From Planctomycetaceae bacterium (GTDB lineage Bacteria; Planctomycetota; Planctomycetia; Planctomycetales; Planctomycetaceae), in NCBI GenBank assembly GCA_020426345.1, contig JAGQQE010000007.1, positions 1 through 47,380 of the forward strand: a stretch of DNA of 47,380 bases. Reading direction: 5' to 3'. The notes under the pieces were generated by a model. It was not told the origin of the DNA. It saw only the letters and a list, made by a program, of their open reading frames with translations, and searched no databases. Numbering within the stretch: position 1 is the stretch's first letter; every line of letters begins with the position of its first letter. The position numbers and the translations under genes are program-made. Below, in pieces: positions 26,402 to 35,073 of this stretch.

Positions 26402-27547
26402 TTACAGGATCGAAGGTCCTTTGACCTGGATTCCTTTGAGTCGCATCTTGAGCTCTTCGACGTTGGGGGAGATTTCGAAGGCAGCTTCCCGACTGATTAT
26501 TTCCCTTGTCACGAAGTCGTACAGGCTGTCATTAAACAGCTGCATTCCTTCGTCCTTGCCAATCCGGATTGCGGACCATAGCTTTTCGTCAGCTTCTTCC
26601 ATGACAAGTTTACGTACTGTGGGATTGAAGCTCATGATTTCCACAATGGGCACGCGTGGCGGCACGTCAACAATCGTCTTCAACAGTTTCTGGCCCACGA
26701 TGCATTTGAGGTTCATCGCCATGCTGGCGCGGATGGCTCTGTGCATGTCGAACGGGAACAAGTCCAGAATACGCGAAATTGTTCCGGGTGCTCCCGGAGC
26801 GTGAATCGTTCCGAAAACGAGGTGCCCTGTTTCTGCCGCATGAATTGCGGTTTCGAACGTTTCACGGTCTCGCATTTCACCCACCAGCATGATGTCAGGG
26901 TCTTCTCGAACCGCGTGTTTCATGGCGACGTGAAAGTCGATGACATCCTGACCAATTTCTCGCTGATTGATCAGGCATTTGTCGGATGTGTAGATAAACT
27001 CGATCGGGTCCTCGATCGTCAGAATGTGTTTATTCATGTTGCGGTTAATCCAGTCCAGCATCGACGCAATCGTCGTACTTTTTCCGGACCCCGTCACACC
27101 GGCAAGCAACACCATCCCCTGGTCGTATTTACAATGGTCAACCATACAGGGGGGAAGAAACAGCTTTTCGAACGGTGGAATCGACCGCTCGATCTTTCGG
27201 GCCACCATACCGACTTTGCCAAGCTGAGTCAGCAGGTTGACGCGGAATCGCCAGGGATCGTTGTCCAGTGCGACGACCTTCGAAAAGTCCGCACCGCCGT
27301 CCCGGTGAAAGATGTCCAGGTTACGCTGATCCATCATCGGAAACGTCAGTTCAATCATCTGACTTTCGGTAATGGGCGGCATCTCCAGTTCTTTCAAACC
27401 GCCTCGAATGCGGAAGATGGGTGGCCGCCCGACCTGCAGATGGATGTCGGAACATTTGTGTTTGATGGCCAATCGAAAAATCTTGTCAACCTCCAGATCT
27501 TTTCGGGGGTCGAAGGTTGATTTCTTCCAGTCAGCAATCAACACCAT
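26402..27547 (-). CDS. pilT: Type IV pilus retraction ATPase PilT
   Basis: A 381-residue GspE-superfamily hexameric ATPase that depolymerises type IV pili for twitching. The N-terminal PAS-like domain has CSDIHLQVGRPPIFRIRG. Walker A is GVTGSGKST at 150-158. The Asp box is LTIEDPIEF, and Walker B with the PilT signature is HAVREDPDIMLVGEMRDRET. The His box is HAAETGHLVFGTIHA. The C-terminal lobe continues to residue 381, somewhat longer than the classic 345. No other pil genes lie in the window. Confidence 0.95.
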   Translation of the reverse strand: MVLIADWKKSTFDPRKDLEVDKIFRLAIKHKCSDIHLQVGRPPIFRIRGGLKELEMPPITESQMIELTFPMMDQRNLDIFHRDGGADFSKVVALDNDPWRFRVNLLTQLGKVGMVARKIERSIPPFEKLFLPPCMVDHCKYDQGMVLLAGVTGSGKSTTIASMLDWINRNMNKHILTIEDPIEFIYTSDKCLINQREIGQDVIDFHVAMKHAVREDPDIMLVGEMRDRETFETAIHAAETGHLVFGTIHAPGAPGTISRILDLFPFDMHRAIRASMAMNLKCIVGQKLLKTIVDVPPRVPIVEIMSFNPTVRKLVMEEADEKLWSAIRIGKDEGMQLFNDSLYDFVTREIISREAAFEISPNVEELKMRLKGIQVKGPSIL

Positions 27548-27859
27548 GGGAAGTCACTCCGGTCGCTCTGAAACAATTACGCTGGTCGATACTCTCACGA
27601 CAGGATTGCCGTGCAGCTTTTGGAAACGAGGCGGAAGTGTAACCAGGTTTCATGCCGGGCAACAATCAGTACAAAACGAATGTTGCGACCTGAGGAAAAG
27701 TTGCCACGGATCGGGTTCATGAGTTCATGGATGAGTTTCGCAGGTTCGGCAACAGCACCCATCGGCTTGACCCAGGCTACTGTCAGAGTTCTGATACGGG
27801 CCTTATCGGATGCATTTTCCAGCGGGTTCGTCCCGCAGTCAAATACAGGAAGCAGATGA
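27548..27859. other. Divergent intergenic region pilT / SDR gene
   Basis: 312 bp between divergently transcribed genes. AGGAAG at 27847-27852 is the ribosome site for the SDR gene. Both promoters must lie here, but no convincing -35/-10 pair, hairpin or short gene was recognised. Confidence 0.4.
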
Positions 27860-28672
27860 ATGACGGGCAATTTGTTCGACCTGACCGGCGATGTTGCAGT
27901 TGTAACTGGGGGTACCGGCGTACTGGGCGGCAGTATGGCGGAAGCGTTGGCGTCAGCTGGAGCCCGTGTCGCTATCCTCGGTCGGAATGAAGAGCGTGGC
28001 CACGCACGCGTCAAAGCAATTGAAGCAGCTGGCGGTACAGCCATGTTTCAGTCAGTGGATGCGTTGTGTGTCGATTCTCTGACGGAGGCCCGAGATCAGA
28101 TCAACAATCAACTGGGGCCGGTCAGCATTCTCGTCAGCGCTGCTGGGGGAAATCGTCCTGACGCAACGTTGCCTCCCGGATCGGATTTCTGCAAGTTGCC
28201 GAAGGAAGCCTGGAATGGCGTCTTTGATCTGAATCTGGTCGGCGGTTCTCTGTTGCCATCGCAGGTATTTGGAGAAACTATGCTGGCGCAGGGCAAAGGA
28301 AGCATTATCAACATCGCCTCCATGTCCGGCATGATTCCGCTGTCACGCGTTGTCGCCTACAGCGCGGCGAAGGCAGCGGTGATCAACCTGACGATGTTTC
28401 TGGCACGCGAATGGGCAACGAAAGGTGTTCGCGTGAATGCCATCAGTCCGGGCTTCTTTCCTGCCGAGCAGAATCGGGCGCTACTGTTCCGGGATGACGG
28501 GTCATACACCGAACGCGGCGGTCAAATCATCGGGCATACACCAATGGCTCGCTTCGGAAAGCCGGAAGAACTTTCCGGCGCCGTCGTTTGGTTGGCGTCT
28601 GACAAAGCCTCGTCCTTCGTAACAGGACAGAACATTGTCGTTGACGGTGGTTTCTCCTCAACAACCATCTGA
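27860..28672 (+). CDS. SDR family oxidoreductase (mannonate/fructuronate reductase-like)
   Basis: A 270-residue NAD(P)-dependent short-chain dehydrogenase. The Rossmann motif is TGGTGVLGG at 16-24, the NAG-equivalent is SAAGGNRPDA, and the catalytic Ser lies in IINIASMSGM. The YxxxK pair is in VAYSAAKAAV, and the C-terminal motif is VTGQNIVVDGGF. The GGNRPDAT loop and PAEQNRALL segment resemble SDRs annotated as D-mannonate oxidoreductase or fructuronate reductase. With NagA and a sialidase nearby, a role in uronate or amino-sugar breakdown is plausible but inferred. The last codons are part of a 16-bp tandem duplication. Confidence 0.9.
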   Translation: MTGNLFDLTGDVAVVTGGTGVLGGSMAEALASAGARVAILGRNEERGHARVKAIEAAGGTAMFQSVDALCVDSLTEARDQINNQLGPVSILVSAAGGNRPDATLPPGSDFCKLPKEAWNGVFDLNLVGGSLLPSQVFGETMLAQGKGSIINIASMSGMIPLSRVVAYSAAKAAVINLTMFLAREWATKGVRVNAISPGFFPAEQNRALLFRDDGSYTERGGQIIGHTPMARFGKPEELSGAVVWLASDKASSFVTGQNIVVDGGFSSTTI

Positions 28673-28689
28673 GTCAACAACCATCTGAG
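28658..28689 (+). repeat. 16-bp tandem duplication across the SDR stop codon
   Basis: TCAACAACCATCTGAG occurs twice without mismatch at 28658-28673 and 28674-28689. The first copy encodes the last residues (STTI) and the TGA; the second repeats them beyond the stop. This looks like a recent slippage event. Confidence 0.97.
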
Positions 28690-28736
28690 TCCGTCGGCCG
28701 CAGATACGCAGCGGAGCCCTGGCGATTCGATCCATA

Positions 28737-28768
28737 CCTGGCCTGAGCGAAATGCCGTTCGGGCCAGG
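28737..28768. terminator. GC-rich hairpin between convergent genes
   Basis: CCTGGCC (28737-28743) pairs with GGCCAGG (28762-28768), and inside it GAGCG pairs with CGTTC around a 6-base loop, with one 1x1 mismatch. It lies between the ends of the SDR and PNPOx-like genes. No T-run follows on either strand, so it may stop or protect transcripts rather than act as a classic intrinsic terminator. Confidence 0.5.
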
Positions 28769-28834
28769 GCAGTGGAAGACGCCTGGAAGTCGCAAATCCC
28801 ATTTGAACGATGTTGCGAAGCACCTTCGTTGATG

Positions 28835-29449
28835 TCAGGGCGTTATCCATCGGCGTGTTTTTGAAATGATGTCAAAGTAGGCTCTGATATTTCCGTTTCG
28901 TGAAAGATGCAGCCAGTCCGCGTTTTGTACCTCAAAAATGATGACCGCAAAGTTGCGGCGCCCGCCCTGAACTTCATCGCGTGTTGGGATGCGCCCCCGG
29001 ACATTCTCCGGCAGGTTGACATTCGACGCCGCGGTTTCCGTACCGGGTGCCAGTAGGCCAAGGTACGCTCTCAGTGTTTCCGGCGCAGCTGTCGACCAGA
29101 CAGTATCCGCAACGGAATCGGTGGTGTGAATTGTGCAGACGCCACAAAGCTGCAATTGGACCCCCAGCGCCTGGTCGTAGAACAACAGTGAAGCTCGGGG
29201 ATCTGCCTGAATCTGCGCGACCTTTGCCGAACGTATATCCGTGTGAAACCAGAGCGTCTTCTCGAAGACATCGACCTTTCTGAGAACGAGCGTTCTCTGT
29301 TTTGCGCCGATCGGTGATGTCGTTGCCATCACGGGTAGCCTCCACGGGTGGTCGCGATCATCGACTGCAGCAGAAAGATGTCGCCAGCAGTCCTGTTCAA
29401 TGATGTGCAAATCGTTCACCATGCGGAAGGGTTGAGTTTCTACAGACAT
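28835..29449 (-). CDS. Pyridoxamine 5'-phosphate oxidase-family flavoprotein
   Basis: A 204-residue FMN-binding split-barrel protein. Recognisable segments are WRLPVMATTSPIGAKQRTLV, RKVDVFEKTLWFHTDIRSAK and VAQIQADPRASLLFYDQALG, matching the PNPOx family core; the C-terminal WLHLSRNG segment is also typical. The group lies near the PdxH/Alr4036-type oxidases, but true pyridoxamine phosphate oxidation is not assured. AAGGAA precedes ATG 29449. That codon and the ATG of nagA on the other strand share two bases (CATG). Confidence 0.88.
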   Translation of the reverse strand: MSVETQPFRMVNDLHIIEQDCWRHLSAAVDDRDHPWRLPVMATTSPIGAKQRTLVLRKVDVFEKTLWFHTDIRSAKVAQIQADPRASLLFYDQALGVQLQLCGVCTIHTTDSVADTVWSTAAPETLRAYLGLLAPGTETAASNVNLPENVRGRIPTRDEVQGGRRNFAVIIFEVQNADWLHLSRNGNIRAYFDIISKTRRWITP

Positions 29450-30647
29450 GGAGCAGTTTTCCTTGAAAACGATTATCTACAATGGCACAGCCATTCTTCC
29501 TGATCGACTCCTGGATGACGCGGTGATCATCATCGACGGAGGTCGGATCGTCTCGGTGAAATCGGGTGGCCGAATCCCCGCAAATACACATTCGCTGAAT
29601 GCCCGGGGAGGATACATTTCTCCGGGTTTTGTCGACATCCACGTCCATGGCGGTGCAGGGGCTGATTTCATGGATGGGACAGTCCAGGCGGTCAGAACCG
29701 TCTGCGCTGCACACGCACGGCACGGCACCACCACGATTTTTCCAACGACCACCACTGGTGAATTCGACCAGATAATGGCGATGATTGACGCCTGCCGGAC
29801 GGTGCAGAGCGAAGGTACGGATCACGCTGGTAGTCGCATTGCAGGTGTGCATCTCTACGGTCCCTACTTTGCCGAGGACAAAACGGGATGCCACCCGCGC
29901 GATGAGTGCCGCCCGCCTGTTGCAAAAGAGTTCGACCGATACTTCCAAACCCAAATGATCAGGATTGCCACCTGCGCGGCTGAACTGCCGGGAGCAATCG
30001 ACTTCTATAAGGCGGCCCGCCGCAGGAAATGTCTGGTCACCTGTGGCCATTCCAACTCCAGTTGGCAGGAAATGGCACTCGCGTTTCGAGCTGGCATGCG
30101 ACACGTTGACCATTTTTGGTGCGCCATGAGCAACGTTTCCTCTGTCCGCCAACGGTTAGGAGTGCCGATGCAGGGCAGCATGACCGAATTCGTGCTGGCA
30201 AATGCGGAAATGAGTACTGAAGTGATCGCGGATGGAATGCACCTTTCACCCGAACTGCTTCATTTTGCTGCCATGATGAAAGGACCTTCCCGGCTGTGTC
30301 TTGTCACCGACTGCAATCGCGCTATGGATATGCCCTCCGGACGATATCGCTTTGGTAACGAACATAGCGGGACATGGTTTGAAAGTGATGGTCGAGTCGG
30401 CTGGGCAACTGAAGGGAGCCTCGCCAGTTCCGTCAACGGAATGGATCACATGGTGCGTCAGATGATATCTGCTACGAAGTTACCCCTGCCGGAAGTCATC
30501 CGGATGGCGAGCCTGACGCCGGCAGAACGAGCCGGGATCGCAATTGAAACAGGCAGCATCGAGGTCGGGAAATCTGCAGATATCCTGCTGCTGAGTCGCC
30601 GATTGCTGGTCAACCAGGTGATGGTGCATGGGCGACGAATCGTCTAA
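29448..30647 (+). CDS. nagA: N-acetylglucosamine-6-phosphate deacetylase-like amidohydrolase
   Basis: A 399-residue amidohydrolase-superfamily protein of the NagA type, which deacetylates GlcNAc-6-P in amino-sugar and wall recycling. Motifs are FVDIHVHGGAGADF (61-74), GTTTIFPTTTT, CGHSN (His201), HVDHFWCAM, ADGMHLSPE and LVTDC with the catalytic Asp288. One departure: the HLEGPF motif, whose Glu binds zinc in E. coli NagA, reads HLYGPYF, so Tyr137 replaces Glu. A TTG at 29463 has GGAG nine bases upstream and is a good alternative start, which would also remove the overlap with the divergent gene. The stop TAA adjoins hairpin repeat copy B. Confidence 0.85.
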   Translation: MEQFSLKTIIYNGTAILPDRLLDDAVIIIDGGRIVSVKSGGRIPANTHSLNARGGYISPGFVDIHVHGGAGADFMDGTVQAVRTVCAAHARHGTTTIFPTTTTGEFDQIMAMIDACRTVQSEGTDHAGSRIAGVHLYGPYFAEDKTGCHPRDECRPPVAKEFDRYFQTQMIRIATCAAELPGAIDFYKAARRRKCLVTCGHSNSSWQEMALAFRAGMRHVDHFWCAMSNVSSVRQRLGVPMQGSMTEFVLANAEMSTEVIADGMHLSPELLHFAAMMKGPSRLCLVTDCNRAMDMPSGRYRFGNEHSGTWFESDGRVGWATEGSLASSVNGMDHMVRQMISATKLPLPEVIRMASLTPAERAGIAIETGSIEVGKSADILLLSRRLLVNQVMVHGRRIV

Positions 30648-30652
30648 CCCAA

Positions 30653-30751
30653 CAGCCTCTTGAAAAACGGGACTGGCACAAGCAGGAGACCTGAAAATAC
30701 GATGGTTTCCAGTCCTCCTGCGTGCTTGTCCCGGAGTTTCATCGGACAGCT
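30653..30751 (+). repeat. Dispersed hairpin repeat, copy B
   Basis: A 99-bp palindromic element 5 bases after the nagA stop. CGGGAC (30668-30673) pairs with GTCCCG (30728-30733), GGCACAAGCAGGA faces TCCTGCGTGC, and GGAGACC faces GGTTTCC. If CTAACC (30644-30649) is counted as the element's edge, as in copy C, the nagA TAA lies inside it. Confidence 0.9.
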
Positions 30752-30841
30752 AGCTTCGTGCGGAAGGGCCGCCGGCCCACCCGGGTAGTTAATTCCATGA
30801 TCATTTTGTGCATGCTCCAGTGCAGTCAGCACATCCGGTTT

Positions 30842-32092
30842 TTATTTGAGCTGGAAGTACTTATTGGGGCGAGACCATCGGATGCGAGCAAGAAGAACGT
30901 CGCCTGTGTTTCCTTTGGCTCTGATCCACTCACCCACGGTAATCCATGACTCATGCGGACCCGCATTTGTCACATGAAAGTTGCCCATCAAAGCAACCTG
31001 CTCCGGAGCCTGGATTCCATCACCTGCCAACGGGAGCACAATCTGTTCCGTGGATCTGATCAGGCACCGCTTCTTCGTATCAACCTCGGCAACCCATAGA
31101 GGCGATCTCCAGCGTATGACGTTGATATTTGATTCGTCTTTTCGAGTGTAGACCAGATACAACCCATCGCTGTGCGTGAGCCAGTGTTGTTGAGTTGTTG
31201 ACATTTCGATGGTTGTTCCGTCGTCCCAGATCCAGACTTGTTTCTCATCCCAGTGCAATCCGTCATTGCTTGTGGAAACGTAGCCATGGTTGTCTTCGGC
31301 TCTCATTGTGATCCAGAACTGATTTCCGAACTTTGTGACGCTCGGTTCCAGCAATCCTCGTCCATGCGGATTGGCCATTGGTGGTCCCACATCGCGAATT
31401 CTCAGTTCCTGTCCGTCGTAGCCGGCACGCACCCCTGCAACAAGTCGATCTGTTTCCTGAGGCCCAAACGTGAGCGACATTTGAATGTCGCCATTGGGTA
31501 ATGTGATGCGCTGGCCACAGTTATTGGTGTAAATATAAGCTCCGCGGGGATCATCCCATTCAAGAATACGCCGGGAAGACCAGGTTCCATCCGATGATCG
31601 GGTCGCGTAAACGGGAAACCTTGGAAGCTGCTCCTTTCGGGCGAAGTAATCCCCTTTGTAAAAAACCACATGACCAAGCGCGAGGACCGTGTCCGACTCC
31701 GGATGATACTCCGGCACGACATCGCAAACACCTGCTGTGAGACCGTCTGTTCGCCCCGCTACGACTTCCCGGGCGAATGCAGAAATCGGTTCAGGTTGAC
31801 TCCATGTGCGTCCAAAGTTCCGCGACATGGACCAGTGCACTGTACCAAAGTAATCAGAGCCACCGATCTCCTGCAGCGTCATCAAAGCCAAAGGCTCGCC
31901 ATTTCCCTGGGGGAGCATGCAAACTCGAGGGTGAAACCAGGTTGTGCCACTGCCGTCACGGTTGCTGAAGACAACCTCCCGGGAAATGGACTGGATCAGG
32001 GGCGAAGCTTCATCCGCCCGAATGCCGGGATGATTCACCAGAGTTATCAGTAAGCAGGTGGTCCGCAGAGCTTGAAGAGTCCTGAAATTCAC
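30842..32092 (-). CDS. Secreted sialidase-like (BNR/Asp-box) protein
   Basis: A 416-residue exported beta-propeller protein of the sialidase superfamily. GTG 32092 is chosen because AAGGAA stands just upstream and a signal peptide follows (NFRTLQALRTTCLLITLVNH, then PGIRADEA). Asp-box-like repeats include SMSRNFGRTWSQPEP, STSNDGLHWDEKQ and HSDGLYLVYTRKDES. The propeller pattern is clear, but the Arg triad of true sialidases cannot be confirmed by eye, so release of sialic acid is not established. It converges on the NagA-like gene, consistent with glycan use. Confidence 0.82.
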   Translation of the reverse strand: MNFRTLQALRTTCLLITLVNHPGIRADEASPLIQSISREVVFSNRDGSGTTWFHPRVCMLPQGNGEPLALMTLQEIGGSDYFGTVHWSMSRNFGRTWSQPEPISAFAREVVAGRTDGLTAGVCDVVPEYHPESDTVLALGHVVFYKGDYFARKEQLPRFPVYATRSSDGTWSSRRILEWDDPRGAYIYTNNCGQRITLPNGDIQMSLTFGPQETDRLVAGVRAGYDGQELRIRDVGPPMANPHGRGLLEPSVTKFGNQFWITMRAEDNHGYVSTSNDGLHWDEKQVWIWDDGTTIEMSTTQQHWLTHSDGLYLVYTRKDESNINVIRWRSPLWVAEVDTKKRCLIRSTEQIVLPLAGDGIQAPEQVALMGNFHVTNAGPHESWITVGEWIRAKGNTGDVLLARIRWSRPNKYFQLK

Positions 32093-32169
32093 GGTACTCG
32101 TTCCTTTGATTGGTGCGTGACACTCGCAGGGAGACATTTGCAGGAGAATTGTGTGATACCGTCCCACAA

Positions 32170-32206
32170 CAAAAAAGCCCGAGGCAGGCTGCTTCGGGCT
32201 TTTGTG
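32170..32206 (-). terminator. Intrinsic terminator of serS
   Basis: On the minus strand a GC-rich stem (AGCCCGA pairing with TCGGGCT, extended inward by AGCAG/CTGCC-type pairs) is followed by a run of six T. The hairpin lies 37-70 bases after the serS stop. A shorter T-run on the plus side could let it act in both directions. Confidence 0.92.
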
Positions 32207-32242
32207 TGGTGTTAGCGTAAGGTTAGAGACGCTGACAGGAAA

Positions 32243-33517
32243 CTAGTCGATGACTTTTTTACCGACCCAGGGTTGAAGAACCGCAGGGACTGCGATTGTA
32301 CCGTCTGATTGCTGGTAGTTTTCCATGATGGCGATGATGGCACGGGCGCAGGAGATGGCCGTGCCGTTCAATGTGTGAACGAATTGCGTTCCTTTCTTTT
32401 CCGGGCTGCGATAACGGATCCCCAGTCGACGTGCCTGATAGTCGGTACAGTTTGATGCCGACGTGACTTCACCGAATTCGCCAGCTTCTCCGCGTCCTGG
32501 CATCCAGGCTTCCAGGTCAAACTTGCGATAGGCGGGGCCGCCGAGGTCACCGGTTGCTGTGTCGATCAGGCGGTAACAGATGCCGAGTTCCTGAAAGATT
32601 TCTTCTTCGATCGCGACGATTTCCTGATGTAGTGCATCTGATGCAGCCACGTCGCCGGCTGTGAATCCAAACATTTCCACCTTGGTGAATTGGTGGACGC
32701 GATAGATGCCACGTGTTGCGCGACCATGCGCGCCGGCTTCCGTTCGGAAACAGTGGGACAGGCCGCAGCACTTGATTGGCAAATCAGCCAGATCAATGGT
32801 CTGATCCTTTAGTGCGCCGCCGAGCGTAATTTCGGCGGTGGCAACCAGGCTCAGGTCGGAGTCTGCGACAGAATAGATCTGAGTTTCGTCACCACGCGGA
32901 TTGAACCCAATGCCTTCAAGAACAGAATCCCGGGCCAGATCCGGTGTCGAATACAGCGTGAATCCTTTGCTGCGCAATTTGGTCAATGCGAACTGAACGA
33001 GCGCCATTTCCAGCATGACGGCATCGTTCTTGAGGTAGTAAAAACCGTGTCCGGCAACACGCGCACCAGCTTCGAAGTCAATGAGATCGAGCTTTGCTGC
33101 CAGATCGAAGTGATCGAGTGGCTTGAAATCGAATTCTGGTTTGCTGCCTACAATACGCAGCTCTCGCGCGTCGTCTTCCCCTCCGAGAGGAGCGTCCGGG
33201 TGTGTCATGTTCGGAACGCGTGACTGTTCTGAACGAAGTTGTTCTTCGACCAGTTTCTGCTTTTCTTCAGCAGAAGCAACCTGTTCACGCAGCTGCTTCC
33301 CTTTTTCAATCAGCGCGGGGCGTTCTTCGGCGGATGCTTTGGGAATCTGAGCAGAGAGCTCTTTCTGCTGGCGCCGCAGCTCATCGCCATGGGTGATCAG
33401 CGAACTGCGTTCATCACGCAGCCGAACGATGGACGCGATGTCCACCTGAACTCCACGGTTCTGACAATTCTGCTCAACCTCATCGCGATGATCGCAGATG
33501 AACTGCAGATCCAGCAT
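32243..33517 (-). CDS. serS: Serine--tRNA ligase
   Basis: A 424-residue class II synthetase that charges tRNA-Ser. The N-terminal coiled-coil arm that clasps the tRNA spans about 30-105 (RDERSSLITHGDELRRQQKE onward). Motif 2 is GLSHCFRTEAGAHGRATRGI, and the Ser/ATP site continues with QFTKVEMF. Motif 3 is in LNGTAISCARAIIAIMENYQ. Length and architecture are fully normal. It lies downstream of the dipeptidase gene on the same strand with 182 bases between them, and ends at a strong terminator. Confidence 0.98.
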   Translation of the reverse strand: MLDLQFICDHRDEVEQNCQNRGVQVDIASIVRLRDERSSLITHGDELRRQQKELSAQIPKASAEERPALIEKGKQLREQVASAEEKQKLVEEQLRSEQSRVPNMTHPDAPLGGEDDARELRIVGSKPEFDFKPLDHFDLAAKLDLIDFEAGARVAGHGFYYLKNDAVMLEMALVQFALTKLRSKGFTLYSTPDLARDSVLEGIGFNPRGDETQIYSVADSDLSLVATAEITLGGALKDQTIDLADLPIKCCGLSHCFRTEAGAHGRATRGIYRVHQFTKVEMFGFTAGDVAASDALHQEIVAIEEEIFQELGICYRLIDTATGDLGGPAYRKFDLEAWMPGRGEAGEFGEVTSASNCTDYQARRLGIRYRSPEKKGTQFVHTLNGTAISCARAIIAIMENYQQSDGTIAVPAVLQPWVGKKVID

Positions 33518-33699
33518 GTTAGCACTCCTTCAGCCGACGTTGTTTATGTTTGGGTTCATGGAATTATTGAGTGGTTCGGACCCACTGGAGATCGGTCCGG
33601 CAGCGTTGGCACTGCAGACAAATCCTTGTCTGGTTTTTGTCTCGTCCACTGATTGGGCGATACTCCGGACATTGGAAGACTGATGGCAGAGATTCGGAA

Positions 33700-35073
33700 T
33701 CAGCTTGTTTTTACACCACCGAGTTTCTGCCACAACCAAGCGCTCGACAGTACGCCGCGCTCGAAATCTGCGACGTGGATATGTTCATCCGGACTATGCA
33801 GATTATCTGTATTGCGGCCCCATCCGAGCAGAAGAGTATCGATTCCCAGAATCTGTTTGAAGCTGAGTACCACCGGAATCGATCCCCCCTCACGAATGAA
33901 AACAGGCGGCCGCCCAAACGCTTCAGCAACGGCTTCGCCTGCCGCTGAAATCCATGGGCTGGCCGGATCAAACACGAAGGCCTCGCAGCCGTGGAACGGA
34001 AGAAACTGGAAACCAATGCCAGCAGGACACTGATCGCGGAAGTACAGCTCCAGTGATTTCAGAACCTTCTCAGGCTTCATTCCCGGAACGAGACGGCACG
34101 TGATTTTTGCCATTGCAGCCGATGGGATAATTGTCTTGGGGCCTTCACCCGAATAACCACTGACGATGCCGTTAATATCGCAGGTCGGCCGGGTCCACCG
34201 TCGTTCAAGAGTTGAAAATCCCTGTTCGCCGAATGTTGCACTGGATCCGGTTTCACTGAGGAAAACACTTTCTTCGAATGGAAGTCTTGCAAATTGCTGG
34301 CGTTCTTCGTCTGTCAACGGAATGACATCGTCGTAAAAGCCTGGAATCCGGATGCGTCCATCATCTCCGACAAGTGTCCCGCACATTCGAGCCAGTGCGT
34401 TTGCCGGGTTTGCAATACTGCCACCGTAGATTCCGCTGTGCAGATCCTTCGATGGTCCAGTGAGACGTACTTCCGCCGCGATGATACCTCGTAGTCCGTA
34501 GGTAATCGCCGGGATTCCATCTCCATACTGGCTGGTGTCGCTGACAACGCATACGTCTGCCTTCAGGCGATCTGCATTTTCTTTGAGGAAGTGGTCCAGG
34601 TTCTCGCCGCCCACTTCTTCTTCACCCTCAATCACGAATTTCAAATTGACGGGCAGGCTGCCGCGAATCTGCATCCAGGCTTCGATGGACTTCAGATGAG
34701 TAAAAACCTGACCCTTGTCGTCAGTGGCACCGCGGGCAAAGATCTTTCCATCGCGAATCTGTGGTTCAAAGGGCGGAGTCGTCCAGAGAGTGAGCGGATC
34801 CGGAGGTTGCACGTCGTAGTGACCATAGACCAGCACTGTCGGAAGTGCTGGATCCTGAACACGCTCTCCGTAAACGATTGGGTGTCCGTCAGTCGCGATC
34901 ACTTCTGCGCTCAGACCCGCACGTTCCATTGCATCCCGTACCCACTCCGCACAACGCCTGACATCGCCAGCATAGGCCGAATCTGCACTGACACTCGGGA
35001 TGCGCAGAAATTCGAACAACTGATCCAGTGTCTGGGGCTTCTGCGAATCAATATGTTTGAGAATGTCCTGCAT
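33700..35073 (-). CDS. M20 family dipeptidase
   Basis: A 457-residue cytosolic metallopeptidase of the M20 (CNDP/PepV-like) group, which cleaves dipeptides with two zinc ions. Metal and catalytic residues are GHYDVQP (His85, Asp87), ARGATDDKG with the bridging Asp118, the catalytic pair in EGEEEVGG (about 150), an Asp in VVSDTSQYGDG, and the late His in HSPDEHIHV. The dimerisation/lid domain contains GPSKDLHSGIYGG. No signal peptide. Probably housekeeping amino-acid recycling. Confidence 0.95.
   Translation of the reverse strand: MQDILKHIDSQKPQTLDQLFEFLRIPSVSADSAYAGDVRRCAEWVRDAMERAGLSAEVIATDGHPIVYGERVQDPALPTVLVYGHYDVQPPDPLTLWTTPPFEPQIRDGKIFARGATDDKGQVFTHLKSIEAWMQIRGSLPVNLKFVIEGEEEVGGENLDHFLKENADRLKADVCVVSDTSQYGDGIPAITYGLRGIIAAEVRLTGPSKDLHSGIYGGSIANPANALARMCGTLVGDDGRIRIPGFYDDVIPLTDEERQQFARLPFEESVFLSETGSSATFGEQGFSTLERRWTRPTCDINGIVSGYSGEGPKTIIPSAAMAKITCRLVPGMKPEKVLKSLELYFRDQCPAGIGFQFLPFHGCEAFVFDPASPWISAAGEAVAEAFGRPPVFIREGGSIPVVLSFKQILGIDTLLLGWGRNTDNLHSPDEHIHVADFERGVLSSAWLWQKLGGVKTS

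Noticed and set aside
26741-27520. 259-codon frame opposite pilT
   Set aside because: Antisense to a fully conserved ATPase; shadow of its codon bias.
33615-33637. Perfect 7-bp hairpin with T-run (CAGACAA / TTGTCTG) between serS and the dipeptidase gene
   Set aside because: The T-run is on the plus strand while both flanking genes are on the minus strand, and no plus-strand gene precedes it; not called as a terminator.
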